Positions 55,899 through 64,000 of a stretch of 64,000 nt of DNA are shown here, piece by piece. The DNA lies in the NCBI GenBank assembly GCA_040507005.1, contig JBEVVS010000005.1:1-64000 (forward strand), in the 5' to 3' direction. This DNA is from Thiodiazotropha sp040507005 (GTDB lineage Bacteria > Pseudomonadota > Gammaproteobacteria > Chromatiales > Chromatiaceae). A model generated the notes under the pieces. That model saw only the letters and a list, made by a program, of their open reading frames with translations, searched no databases and was not told where the DNA came from. The first letter of the stretch is position 1, and each line of letters starts with the position of its first letter. Both the position numbers and the translations under genes were made by a program.

Positions 55899-55991
55899 GC
55901 ATCAAGCATGCCTTAGCTCTGTGTTGTGGCTCTTGCCAATGGAACCACCATTGCCTGCGAGCCACGCCTTGATCAAAGGCATGCTTGATGC
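55899..55991. repeat. 93-bp nested inverted repeat between convergent genes
   Basis: Perfect 16-bp arms GCATCAAGCATGCCTT (55899-55914) and AAGGCATGCTTGATGC (55976-55991) enclose further arms GTGGCTC/GAGCCAC and CAATGG/CCATTG, so almost the whole segment can fold into one long hairpin. It sits in the 349-bp gap 55832-56180 between the frameshifted hydratase and the converging TetR gene. There is no T-run, so it is unlike a standard terminator; it could be a REP-like element or a two-way transcript end. The rest of the gap shows nothing. Confidence 0.7.
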
Positions 55992-56180
55992 ACTGAAAGC
56001 GATATTTAGTCGCCGAGTTATTTGTACTCATTGTTGAGGTTGTTTTTTTTTAACGAGCGATATTCAGACCTTTCCCTAATTATCCACCTCACTCAGCCAA
56101 AAGAGCCGTAGTGAAAAGGAGTTATGAATGGTAGGTTCGCTCTGTTCACGGCTAATGGGTTTGCCCTCTCACTTGTCATG

Positions 56181-56831
56181 TTAATCGGTCATTTCTGAGT
56201 AGGGCATATCCAGTATTGCGACGATTGTCTGAATAAAGTGTCGCATTGTATCCTCTTTCATCCACATACTAATCTTATGATCTTCCCCCAGAAGCCGAAC
56301 TTCGCGCATTGCTAAAACAGACTGAATATAAGCTTCAATGAAAATGAATCGTTGCCCTTTTATCTCCTCAGGCATATTGGGCATCAGTTTTCGCAAGTGA
56401 GTAAGGCATCGCTGATAACCGGAATTCCAGCGATCCTCCAAAGCCGACATGAATGTAGCCCTGTCGTCGAAAACCACCGCAAGCAGAAAACGTGTGTAGA
56501 CATCAGGCTCGCCGGAATCGGAAAGTCCAATGGAAGGATAAATCATCACTTCGACGATCTCGCGGATGGACTTGGGGCCGCCCTTTGCGTCCATAGCATC
56601 GAGGAGCTGGTTTCGTCTTTCATCGATCAGGCTGGCGCCATCGACAATCAACTCCTTGATCAGCGCTTCTTTGCTGCCAAAGTGATAACCGATGGATGCT
56701 GAATTTTTTTGCCCGGCAGCCGTGGCAATTTCACGAACCGTCACACCGTGAATCCCATGTTTGCCAAAGAGCTCCAAAGCGGCGCGTTTGAGTTTACCGG
56801 CGGATGAAGTGTCAGTTTTAGCTGAAATCAT
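56181..56831 (-). CDS. TetR/AcrR-family transcriptional regulator
   Basis: 216 residues. The HTH region is LKRAALELFGKHGIHGVTVR, EIATAAGQKNSASIGYHFGS and KEALIKELI. The C-terminal ligand-binding part is helical, with YTRFLLAVVFDDRATFMSAL. It starts at the ATG at 56831 and is divergent from the short-chain dehydrogenase remnant/acyl-CoA dehydrogenase/kinase operon, separated by 143 bp that hold a good promoter. It probably represses that operon in response to an acyl-CoA or acid. Confidence 0.9.
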   Translation of the reverse strand: MISAKTDTSSAGKLKRAALELFGKHGIHGVTVREIATAAGQKNSASIGYHFGSKEALIKELIVDGASLIDERRNQLLDAMDAKGGPKSIREIVEVMIYPSIGLSDSGEPDVYTRFLLAVVFDDRATFMSALEDRWNSGYQRCLTHLRKLMPNMPEEIKGQRFIFIEAYIQSVLAMREVRLLGEDHKISMWMKEDTMRHFIQTIVAILDMPYSEMTD

Positions 56832-56855
56832 ATTAGCTACTGATTATAAACAAAA

Positions 56856-56884
56856 TTGACATTTATGCAATTGAATAATACATT
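56856..56884 (+). promoter_or_regulatory. Candidate sigma-70 promoter of the kinase/dehydrogenase operon
   Basis: TTGACA (56856-56861), a 17-bp spacer and TACATT (56879-56884), in the TetR-divergent gap. The segment AATTGACATTTATGCAATT around the -35 is nearly symmetric (AATTG/CAATT) and could be a TetR operator. Confidence 0.5.
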
Positions 56885-56974
56885 TGATTAAAAAAGCACT
56901 CTCCTGCCACTGCTCGCTGCTGTAAAGCAGTTTGCCACCGGAAACCGCACACGCTACCAAGGGATAAAATAACC

Positions 56975-57588
56975 ATGAACGATACAGATTTTAGCGCTAA
57001 GAGAGTGTTAGTGGTCGGTGGTTCCAGCGGGATCGGCAACGGCATCGCCCACGGCTTCAGGCAACGCGGTGCCGAAGTCCATGTCTGGGGTACCCGATCC
57101 TCATTTTGAGTCAGGGCACAGTGCGTTACAAACAAGCCGAGTTCCAGAAAGAGGGGTGGGATGAGGTGATGGGAATCAATATTGACTCGGTGATGCACTG
57201 TTCCAACAAGTTCAAGGAGATGCTATCGAGCAGCAAAGGCTCTTTAATCGTCATCAGCTCTGTATCAGGCCTGTCCGCCAATATTGGCAATCCCGCCTAC
57301 GCCGCGTCCAAAGCCGCCGCAATAAGTTTAACCAAGACCCTGGGCGCCGCCTGGGCTCGAGACGGTATCCGGGTTAACGGCATAGCCCCCGGCCTAGTTC
57401 CAACCAAGTTGACCGCCGTGACCACTGAAAACAAAAAACGCAATGAGGTCTTTCTGAAATCTATACCCCTGCGAAGAGCCGGCTCTCCCTCGGAGATAGC
57501 TGGTGCCGCCATCTTCCTGGCGTCGCCACTCGCCTCGTATGTGCAAGGCCAAACCCTGGTTGTCGACGACGGTTTATCTTTGGCTTAG
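56975..57588 (+). pseudogene. Short-chain dehydrogenase with internal deletion and frameshift
   Basis: The ATG at 56975 opens a 44-codon frame with the SDR cofactor motif VLVVGGSSGIGNGIAHGFRQ, which stops at 57107-57109 after VWGTRSSF. The remainder continues in another frame from about 57106: SQGTVRYKQAEFQKEGWDEV, the catalytic SSVSGLSANIGNPAYAASKA with Ser and YxxxK, and a normal C-terminus ending at 57588. About 40-50 residues between the first and third SDR blocks are missing. The gene is therefore a deletion-plus-frameshift remnant. In the related Lva pathway, an SDR supplies the 4-hydroxyacyl-CoA for the kinase. Confidence 0.85.
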
Positions 57589-57629
57589 TGCCCTTATGGG
57601 AAGCCTCTGTAATCATATTGGAGCCAGCA

Positions 57630-58853
57630 ATGAATTTTGAATATACCGATAAAGTGAAAGAGCTGATGCTCCGTATCGACGACTTCATGCAAGAGCATCT
57701 GTTTCCCGTCGAAGAAGCCTTTGATAATTTTGTCCACGACCCGGCTAACCTTTGGGTGGTACCGCCTGTTCTGGAAGAGCTCAAGCAAAAAGCCAAGGCG
57801 GCGGGGCTGTGGAACTATTTTCTGCCCAGGGATTATGGGGAATTCAGCCCTGGTCTGAGTAACCTCGAATACGCGCCCCTGGCCGGCCTGATGGGTCGTA
57901 TCGAATGGGCGTCGGAAGTCTTCAACTGCAGCGCTCCGGATTCGGGCAACATCGAAGTGCTGGCCCGCTACGGTACGCCCGAACAGCAGGAAACCTGGTT
58001 ATTGCCCTTGCTGGACGGAGAGATTCGCTCCGCCTACTTGATGACCGAACCCCAGAACGCCTGTTCGGATGCCACCAACGTCGAGTGCTCTATAGTCCGC
58101 GATGGTGAAGAATACGTCATCAACGGTCGAAAATGGTGGGCTTCCTCCATTTACGACCCGCGTTGCAAGCTGCTGTTGGTTATGGGAAAAACCGATCCGA
58201 ATGCCCCCAAACACAATCAGCAATCGACAATTATCGTTCCCAGGTATACCCCGGGAGTAAAAGTAATCCGACCGTTGAAAGTGTTTGGCGAGATTCATTC
58301 CCCCTTTGGCCACGGCGAGGTGACATTCGAGAATGTCCGCGTCCCTGCGAGCAACATGATACTGGGCGAAGGGCGCGGCTTTGAAATCGCGCAGGGGCGT
58401 CTCGGTCCCGGTCGTATTCACCATTGCATGCGCCTGATCGGCGCGGCACAGCGCTGCCTGGATATCATGTGCAAACGCGTGGATTCCCGTGTCGCTTTCG
58501 GTCGCAAACTCTCAGACCAGGGCATGATTCGCAGAGACATTGCCCAATCGCGTTGTGACATTGAGCAGGCACGTTGGTTGACGCTCGCAGCGGCCGACAA
58601 ATTGGACAAATTCGGTAATAAAGTGGCCCGGGACTACATTGCTATGATCAAAGTGGTTGCTCCACGCATGTGCCAGGAAGTGGCGGATCGTGCGTTGCAG
58701 TCACACGGAGCGATGGGCCTGTCGCAAGACACCCCCATCGCCAATTTGTTTACCTATGCCCGTTCCATCCGCCTTGCCGACGGACCGGACGAAACGCATA
58801 TGTCTCAACTGAGTAAGCTGACCATTGCAGAGGCACTTAAAGAAGCAGGGTAA
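57630..58853 (+). CDS. Acyl-CoA dehydrogenase, ACAD10/11 type
   Basis: 407 residues from the ATG at 57630 (MNFEYTDKVKELMLRIDDFM), with GGAGCC about 6 bases upstream. Family blocks are SAYLMTEPQNACSDATNVEC (about 141-160), NGRKWWASSIYDPRCKLLLV and RVAFGRKLSDQGMIRRDIAQ. The active-site segment RLGPGRIHHCMRLIGAAQRC (near 257-276) is the hallmark of ACAD10/11-type enzymes, which in mammals and in the bacterial Lva pathway handle 4-phosphoryl-acyl-CoA and remove phosphate to yield 2-enoyl-CoA. The kinase gene begins 5 bases downstream, which strongly supports this role. Reaction inferred from family. Confidence 0.9.
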   Translation: MNFEYTDKVKELMLRIDDFMQEHLFPVEEAFDNFVHDPANLWVVPPVLEELKQKAKAAGLWNYFLPRDYGEFSPGLSNLEYAPLAGLMGRIEWASEVFNCSAPDSGNIEVLARYGTPEQQETWLLPLLDGEIRSAYLMTEPQNACSDATNVECSIVRDGEEYVINGRKWWASSIYDPRCKLLLVMGKTDPNAPKHNQQSTIIVPRYTPGVKVIRPLKVFGEIHSPFGHGEVTFENVRVPASNMILGEGRGFEIAQGRLGPGRIHHCMRLIGAAQRCLDIMCKRVDSRVAFGRKLSDQGMIRRDIAQSRCDIEQARWLTLAAADKLDKFGNKVARDYIAMIKVVAPRMCQEVADRALQSHGAMGLSQDTPIANLFTYARSIRLADGPDETHMSQLSKLTIAEALKEAG

Positions 58854-58858
58854 TACCC

Positions 58859-59938
58859 ATGACACAATCAGCCAATCTGTTTGATCAAAACTGGGACGCA
58901 ATAGCCCACTACCTTGAGACACAGGGCCATTCACTAGATCGGGATTTCGAGATTCGGCAATTGTCCGGCGGGGTTGCCAATTATAACTTCCTGATTTCAA
59001 TGGACGGGAAAATGGCGGTGCTGCGCCGCCCCCCGGACGGCCCCTTGCCGCCGGGTTCAAACGATGTTGCCCGGGAATACAAAGTGCTCTCCCACCTCAA
59101 TGCCGCTTTCCCACCGGCGCCCAAGGGCTTGCTGTTTTGCGACGATGAAACGGTGATCGGTGTGCCTTTTTGTATCAGTGAATTTCGCGATGGCGTCTGT
59201 ATCAGCCGTGAACTGCCCGAGTCCCTGATAGATAGGGAAGATGTCGGTAATGCCCTGAGTGAATTGCTCGTCGATACCCTGACCCGGTTACACCTGGTAG
59301 ACGTCGATGCCGTGGGCTTATCCGGCTTAGGCAAATATGATGGTTTTCTGGAACGGCAGATCAGTGGCTGGTTTAGACGTGGCGAGCGCGTGCTGAATGA
59401 GGTACAAATGCAGAAGTTGGTCTCGGTTCGTGACTGGTTGTCGGCCAATCTGCCGGAACAAGCAGCTTCAGGTACGCTGGTTCACAATGATTTCAAACTG
59501 GATAACATGCTGGTCGATCCACAAAGCCTCGAAATCTCAGGTTTGGTAGACTGGGATATTTGCACCTTCGGCGATCCGATCTATGAGCTGATGATCCTGC
59601 TGGCATACTGGGGAGGTCACGACGACCCTTTCGTCTATGCGTTCCAGTGCCGGATGCCTTGTTACGCCAAAGGTTGGTGGCCCCGCGACCAGGTCATTGA
59701 TTGCTATCTGGAAATAATGAACCGCAAAATCTGCGAACGTGACCTTTGTTTCTATTGGTGGTTGTCACAATATCGCACCGTGATCGTTTATGCTCAGCTT
59801 GATAAACTTTTTAAACGCCAGGGCAACAGCGCTTACTTCAGCAAAGAGGAGGCCGCCAGAATCGCACCGTTCTATGATGAATTACTTAGCTTTATTGATG
59901 ATAATAAAGACAACATTCCAGAATTCTTACGGCGGTGA
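58859..59938 (+). CDS. APH-fold acyl-CoA kinase, LvaA/ACAD10-11 kinase-like
   Basis: 359 residues of the aminoglycoside-phosphotransferase fold, but not a drug kinase. The N-lobe contains LSGGVANYNFLIS and RRPPDGPLPPGSNDVAREYK, characteristic of the kinase domain of ACAD10/11. The catalytic loop is LVHNDFKLDNMLVDP (Asp near residue 210, Asn near 215), and the metal Asp is in SGLVDWDICTFGDPIYELM. In the family it phosphorylates the 4-hydroxyl of acyl-CoAs. It follows the acyl-CoA dehydrogenase gene by 5 bp; the two are fused in human ACAD10/11. Probably cytosolic. Confidence 0.9.
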   Translation: MTQSANLFDQNWDAIAHYLETQGHSLDRDFEIRQLSGGVANYNFLISMDGKMAVLRRPPDGPLPPGSNDVAREYKVLSHLNAAFPPAPKGLLFCDDETVIGVPFCISEFRDGVCISRELPESLIDREDVGNALSELLVDTLTRLHLVDVDAVGLSGLGKYDGFLERQISGWFRRGERVLNEVQMQKLVSVRDWLSANLPEQAASGTLVHNDFKLDNMLVDPQSLEISGLVDWDICTFGDPIYELMILLAYWGGHDDPFVYAFQCRMPCYAKGWWPRDQVIDCYLEIMNRKICERDLCFYWWLSQYRTVIVYAQLDKLFKRQGNSAYFSKEEAARIAPFYDELLSFIDDNKDNIPEFLRR

Positions 59939-60165
59939 AACGTGTGGTTTTTAAATAGCACAGTGCTTTGCAAAGCGAACACCTGAATGTAGCTTGTTTA
60001 TTATCAGGACCTCAGTAGAGATAATTGCCTTTCCGCAAAGGCTGTGCTCCCTATTAGAGAAGGGGGGTATTTACTGCTATATTTAAAACAATGTCGTATT
60101 GGTGTGGTCTAAGATCTTTTAACGCTTATTGAAATGTTACGTTGCTGTCCTATTATTGGCTAGGC

Positions 60166-60360
60166 AAGGCACCAGGAGAGAAGTTTGCTCATTCCAAATG
60201 AACGACGGGTAACACTACATAGTCAAAAGTGGGGTTCAACCCGAACGGACGGGGCTATTTTTCAAGATCCTGCGCTCTATTTCACTTATGTACAGTCAAT
60301 ACATCATGCTCAAAATGCCTTGTCTCGTGAAAATAAAGCCACCGGCGCGACTTTTCAATA
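60166..60360. repeat. Degenerate copy of the 48.4-kb MITE-like element
   Basis: Words shared in order with 48451-48640: AGGAGAGA, GTTTG, ATTCCAAATGAACGACG (60191-60207 against 48481-48497), GGGGCTATTTTT and a CATGTA/TATGTA region. The inverted ends are not preserved. It lies in the 488-bp gap 59939-60426 between the kinase gene and the second AraC gene; other parts of that gap show no gene or clear promoter. Confidence 0.7.
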
Positions 60361-60426
60361 AGCGTTTATAGACCCTGGTAATTCTGAACTCCTTGTTAAT
60401 GCCTTATCCACTAAGCGCTGAGTAAT

Positions 60427-61458
60427 ATGAGAATTGAAGGCGTGCTAGAAAAACGACTCTCAACGATTAACCCTATTGTTCTTGTAAATCTTTTACAAGA
60501 CAAGGGCTTCGGGCTATCGAAAATCCTGGCTTCCACCCAAATCAATCAAGAGTTACTAAAAAGTCCGGACAACCAGATTACGTTCGGTCAATACCGACAA
60601 TTGATAAGTAATTCCCTGACGCTGTCCGACAATCCTGCATTGGGTCTGGAGTTTGGCAAACGCCTTAACTTCTCCGGTTCTGGTGTTATTGGTATGGGCG
60701 CAATGGCTGCCAAGACCTTCTACCAGGCCTTGTTATTCTGTGGACGCGCCGCCGAAGTGATCAACCCCGCAATTGCGCTGGAAATTAATGAGCGGGACGA
60801 TCTGCTTTGTGTGGATGTGGTGGAACAGTTGCCCTGGGAGGAAACTCAGCCATTCATGGTGGATACCCTGTTTTCTATCATCGTTTGCATAGTTAATATG
60901 CTTGACCCTCTGATACTCCGAAAAATGGTGTTCAAGTTTAAGTATCCTTGCCAGGTCGAGCATTCCTACTATCAGGCCTATCTGCCTGGAGTTCTTAAAT
61001 TTGAGGCGGGTATTAACAGCCTTCATCTACCATTGGACTTTGCGAACAAACCTATGCCAAGCTTCAATCCTCATGCGGTGGAGCAGGTGGAAAAAATTCT
61101 GGACAAGCTGGTTCAGGAGGTTCGGGATGAAAGGAGTGTCTTTACTCAGCCAATTCGGCAGATGATTATGGAAAGTAACGGTGAGATGATTACCAGTGAA
61201 GAAGTGGCTCGGCGATTCCATGTATCTTCGCGAACCCTAAACCGGCGATTAAAAAGTTTAGGGACGTCATTCTCTGAGATTATAGTGGAAGTCAGATATT
61301 CAATTGCTTGTGATTTATTAAGCAATAGTTCTGAATCAATGGATCAGATCGCGTACCGATTAGGATACCGTGATGCATCCAACTTTAGTAAGGCATTTAA
61401 GGGATGGAGTGGCGTCACTCCATCCCAATTCAGAGATGAGAGTACGGGCAATCAGTAG
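60427..61458 (+). CDS. AraC-family transcriptional regulator (second)
   Basis: 343 residues. The N-terminal domain resembles the arabinose-binding-like domain of OruR-type regulators (GSGVIGMGAMAAKTFYQALL). The DNA-binding region has EEVARRFHVSSRTLNRRLKS and SMDQIAYRLGYRDASNFSKA, followed by FKGWSGVTPSQFRDE. ATG at 60427. Its 3' end overlaps the convergent VOC gene by 7 bp. Likely regulator of the kinase operon or of the acyl-CoA synthetase; no repeated operator is evident. Confidence 0.9.
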   Translation: MRIEGVLEKRLSTINPIVLVNLLQDKGFGLSKILASTQINQELLKSPDNQITFGQYRQLISNSLTLSDNPALGLEFGKRLNFSGSGVIGMGAMAAKTFYQALLFCGRAAEVINPAIALEINERDDLLCVDVVEQLPWEETQPFMVDTLFSIIVCIVNMLDPLILRKMVFKFKYPCQVEHSYYQAYLPGVLKFEAGINSLHLPLDFANKPMPSFNPHAVEQVEKILDKLVQEVRDERSVFTQPIRQMIMESNGEMITSEEVARRFHVSSRTLNRRLKSLGTSFSEIIVEVRYSIACDLLSNSSESMDQIAYRLGYRDASNFSKAFKGWSGVTPSQFRDESTGNQ

Positions 61459-62156
61459 AATGCCCTTCCGCCACTTGGCGCCTCATCCGGCGGCACATCG
61501 TCGCGAGTGTGCTCCCTGAGTTCCTCATCACTTTGCGATAGCATTTTTTCATATGCCTCTGGTGGGAACACCATTTTCAGTGGGTGGGCGGATTCCATCG
61601 GGGCATTCTGTACGGGTTCAGCAGGCTGTTCATAGGGGATGGGATTCCTAAGTCTGTGCAATTCTTCTTCTGTGATGCCCAGTTCTTTGACTGTAGTGGC
61701 ATCAATCCAATGCTTCATGTCCTTTCCTGTTAGGGTGGCGCATTCTAGAGTCATGCCCTCTGGGCCGGCGAAATAGATTGACTGGAGGTAACCATGTTCT
61801 ACGGGGCCAAAACAGTGTATCCCGCGTGATCGAATCCTATCCCTTACCGCCAGGAGATCCTCTAATGAGTCGACGTTAAATGCCAAGTGTTGCATTGTGC
61901 CCTTTGAACAGGGAGCGCCTGGATTGCCGGCATGGGATTTTCCAATCTCCACTTCGTCTGGTATCAGGGGGCTGCAGACAAAAGCAAGTAATGATGATTC
62001 GTTTAGAGCGAGAAAGCCGTGCATGGTGTTTTCAGCCCCGTGCATCCAATACAATGCTACCAAAGGTAACCCCAGTACATCATTGAAATACTGTAGTGTG
62101 CCTTTCATATCAGAAGATGCAATCGCCAGGTGGTTAATTCCGTTTGGTTGAAGCAT
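61452..62156 (-). CDS. VOC-superfamily (glyoxalase/extradiol dioxygenase fold) protein
   Basis: 234 residues. One vicinal-oxygen-chelate domain is visible: His in GINHLAIASSDMKGTLQYF (near residue 9), His in GTMQHLAFNVDSLEDLL (near 89) and Glu in GPEGMTLECATLTG (near 138). These match the 2-His-1-carboxylate metal site. The C-terminal part (about 150-234) is Pro/Glu-rich with MVFPPEAYEKMLSQSDEELR. It could be a dioxygenase, epimerase or lyase; there is only one VOC domain in the usual sense, so a classical two-domain extradiol dioxygenase is less likely. Confidence 0.75.
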   Translation of the reverse strand: MLQPNGINHLAIASSDMKGTLQYFNDVLGLPLVALYWMHGAENTMHGFLALNESSLLAFVCSPLIPDEVEIGKSHAGNPGAPCSKGTMQHLAFNVDSLEDLLAVRDRIRSRGIHCFGPVEHGYLQSIYFAGPEGMTLECATLTGKDMKHWIDATTVKELGITEEELHRLRNPIPYEQPAEPVQNAPMESAHPLKMVFPPEAYEKMLSQSDEELREHTRDDVPPDEAPSGGRAFY

Positions 62157-62489
62157 GGTTTGAGTACTCCAGTTAGAGCCAGTAGTGTGTATTGGCTTGG
62201 TTCAGGTGGCGGGCTAGGGATTAGAGAGGCCGTCTCAAAAAAGACGTATATGTCTAAACTGCCCAGTAGTATCCATTCTAAAAAACTAACACAAAAGCAG
62301 CTGGTGATATCTGGACATGGCTGTGTGGATCTGTGACAACAAGAGTCAAACTGTAGCCTGCCTAAATCCAGGTCTCGCAGAGAGTTGGCTGACTTGGTTT
62401 CACCAGAGCCTGTCCGTTAAACACTCGTAGCATGTGGCGAATCGTCTTATTATTATCAAATCAGAAATATAACGTACAGGAGGCAGGCT
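62157..62489. other. Divergent regulatory gap between VOC and acyl-CoA synthetase genes
   Basis: A 333-bp gap without a gene. It contains a near-palindrome AGACGTATATGTCT (about 62243-62256) and, at its right end, a strong ribosome site AGGAGG (62478-62483) ahead of the synthetase ATG at 62490. No -35/-10 pair stands out. Confidence 0.4.
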
Positions 62490-64000
62490 ATGGATTCAAA
62501 GTACACTATGCCCTGGGAAAAGGTGCACACTGAACTCGGGATAACTCCACCTGCCATAGATGATACTCCAATAGGTAAGATTGTTGAGCTTCATTCCACT
62601 AATTTTTCCGAGCGGGTGGCTCTGAGATTCTTCAATCTGGAAATCACCTATTCCGAGCTCGATCAATATGCCAATAGGTTTGCAAATTCTCTTGTACGAC
62701 TTGGTGTCAGACAGGATGATGTCGTTGGACTTCATATGGTGAATATTCCTCAATACATCATCGCACTGTTAGCTATATCTAAAATCGGCTGCGCTGGATC
62801 CGGTGTATCACCGCTGCTCGCACCTTCGGAGTTGGCCTATCAGCTCAACGATGCAAATATATCGGTTTTGCTGAGTATGGATACATTGGTCTCTGCCACC
62901 TTTTCTCGAATAGAAGCTCTGCCTTCATGCCTGAAGACAGTGATAGTGACAACTGCTACGGATCATATCTCCGACGTTGACATTGAACTTCCCGCTATTC
63001 AGGTTCCAAATGTCTACAGTTATCTGGATCTGCTCAACAAAGAATCTGAGCACTTCTCACATAGGCAGTTAGATGGTGACACCACTTTTATGATTCAGTA
63101 CACCGGGGGAACCACCGGCAAACCCAAAGGAGCGATGTTGTCAATGCGCAATCTGATGTGTGACGCAGACATGGCTATGAATATGGGCGCCTGGGGTATT
63201 GGTGTGGATTACTGTGCTTCAGCATTTCCGATGTTTCATGTGGCTGGTCTGGGTTTTGCAATATATGGGCTAAAGGCAGCAGCGGAAATACTGATGATAC
63301 CTGATCCACGTGACATAGATCATTTCTGTGATCAGATGAAAGTGAGTCCGCCGACAGTGATTGCCGCCGTGCCAGCCCTATATCAGGGACTCATTGCCAA
63401 TCCCAAGGTGAAAGAAATTGATTTCAGCAGGCTGAAGCTTGCCATCACAGGTGCTGCACCGTTAACTCAGCAGGATAGACATAATATCGAAGCTGTGATC
63501 GGTAAGGGAGTGTTGAGTGATTTATACGGTATGACAGAAACATCTCCAGTTCATGTCTGTAATCCGAGGAAACGTACAAAGCCATCATCTGTGGGTATTC
63601 CTGTACCCGGGGCAGAAACACGTATTGTCGATTTGGAAACAGGTACCAATGAGATGCCGAGCGGTGAGGCGGGTGAAATCATCACCTCGGGACCACATGT
63701 CATGAAGGGCTATCTCAACCGGCCGGGCGAGACAGCCAATGCACTTCGCCAATGGCGCGGAAAAACCTGGATGTATTCAGGTGATGTAGGCTACATGGAT
63801 GAGGAAGGTTATGTATATCTCTGCGATCGTGCTAAAGACATGTTAATCGTGGGTGGGTACAAGGTGTTTTCTGTAGAGGTTGAAGACAAATTGGCCGAAC
63901 TGGATTTTATTGCCAGTTCCGCTGTGATCGGTTCCCCGGATAAAACTCGCCCTGGGAACGACGTGGTCAATCTCTTCGTCGAGCTCTCTCCTGATGTAAA
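62490..64000 (+). CDS. AMP-forming acyl-CoA synthetase, 5' part
   Basis: Reading frame open from the ATG at 62490 to the window end (503 complete codons), so the 3' end is missing. AGGAGG lies 6 bases upstream of the start. The ATP/AMP-binding P-loop is FMIQYTGGTTGKPKGAM (about residues 198-214), followed by DLYGMTETSPVH (about 343-354), the ribose-binding MYSGDVGYMDEEGYVYL (about 429-445) and the hinge region CDRAKDMLIVGGYKVF. The family activates a carboxylic acid with ATP and CoA. It would be the entry step for acids degraded by the beta-oxidation or 4-hydroxyacyl-CoA genes upstream. Confidence 0.95.
   Translation, partial: MDSKYTMPWEKVHTELGITPPAIDDTPIGKIVELHSTNFSERVALRFFNLEITYSELDQYANRFANSLVRLGVRQDDVVGLHMVNIPQYIIALLAISKIGCAGSGVSPLLAPSELAYQLNDANISVLLSMDTLVSATFSRIEALPSCLKTVIVTTATDHISDVDIELPAIQVPNVYSYLDLLNKESEHFSHRQLDGDTTFMIQYTGGTTGKPKGAMLSMRNLMCDADMAMNMGAWGIGVDYCASAFPMFHVAGLGFAIYGLKAAAEILMIPDPRDIDHFCDQMKVSPPTVIAAVPALYQGLIANPKVKEIDFSRLKLAITGAAPLTQQDRHNIEAVIGKGVLSDLYGMTETSPVHVCNPRKRTKPSSVGIPVPGAETRIVDLETGTNEMPSGEAGEIITSGPHVMKGYLNRPGETANALRQWRGKTWMYSGDVGYMDEEGYVYLCDRAKDMLIVGGYKVFSVEVEDKLAELDFIASSAVIGSPDKTRPGNDVVNLFVELSPDV

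Noticed and set aside
58859..59938. Aminoglycoside resistance kinase
   Set aside because: Shares only the APH fold; the N-lobe and its neighbour gene match the acyl-CoA kinase group.

Overview
The window looks like the chromosome of a gammaproteobacterium, probably of the Chromatiales or sulfur-oxidizer/symbiont type. This is inferred from the gene order carB-greA-yhbY-rlmE-ftsH-folP-glmM-tpiA-secG-tRNA-Leu-nuoA-N, from protein sequences close to the E. coli families, and from a moderately GC-rich core. It has two parts that meet just after an initiator tRNA gene and its terminator near 25.3 kb.

Core part (1-25.3 kb). It starts inside carB (pyrimidine/arginine precursor synthesis) and continues with greA (transcription), yhbY and rlmE (ribosome), ftsH (membrane protease), folP (folate), glmM (cell wall sugar), tpiA (glycolysis) and secG (secretion). 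Next come tRNA-Leu(GAG), a complete 14-gene respiratory complex I operon nuoA-N, and tRNA-fMet. Some intergenic gaps hold small non-coding elements bounded by perfect or near-perfect inverted repeats. There are two families: one with GTCCGCAAATGAACGC ends and one with TAACGCAAAG ends.

Accessory part (25.4-64 kb). This is a catabolic region for hydrophobic carboxylic or polycyclic compounds. A leftward operon carries an Asp-nucleophile alpha/beta hydrolase, a quinone-dependent D-lactate dehydrogenase, a short-chain dehydrogenase, acetaldehyde dehydrogenase and 4-hydroxy-2-oxovalerate aldolase, with a TesB thioesterase behind. An AraC regulator faces a rightward DUF1302/DUF1329/YCF48-like/MMPL-RND/universal-stress-protein block, which resembles an envelope transport system for lipid-like substrates. 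A CoA-dependent beta-oxidation block follows: thiolase, fused hydratase/3-hydroxyacyl-CoA dehydrogenase, acyl-CoA dehydrogenase, alpha-methylacyl-CoA racemase and a hydratase/isomerase. A 35-bp element (32/35 identical) lies in front of both the AraC/DUF1302 intergenic region and the thiolase operon, suggesting one regulon.

From 49 to 64 kb there are two TetR regulators, a second AraC regulator, a FAH-family hydrolase, an NTF2-fold small protein, an MhpA-like flavin hydroxylase, a VOC-fold protein and the start of an acyl-CoA synthetase. There is also a kinase plus acyl-CoA dehydrogenase pair resembling mammalian ACAD10/11 and the bacterial levulinate (Lva) pathway, which deal with 4-hydroxyacyl-CoAs. 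Three genes here are broken (a nitronate monooxygenase remnant, a frameshifted enoyl-CoA hydratase and an internally deleted short-chain dehydrogenase), so this end is decaying or being remodelled. A MITE-like inverted-repeat element has become the 3' end of the racemase gene, and a degenerate copy lies at about 60.2 kb.

Taken together, the racemase, thiolase, meta-pathway tail, KSI-like protein and DUF1302/1329/MMPL block suggest degradation of a branched or steroid/terpenoid-like compound. This is inference: no ring-cleaving dioxygenase or 2-hydroxypentadienoate hydratase is present in the window.
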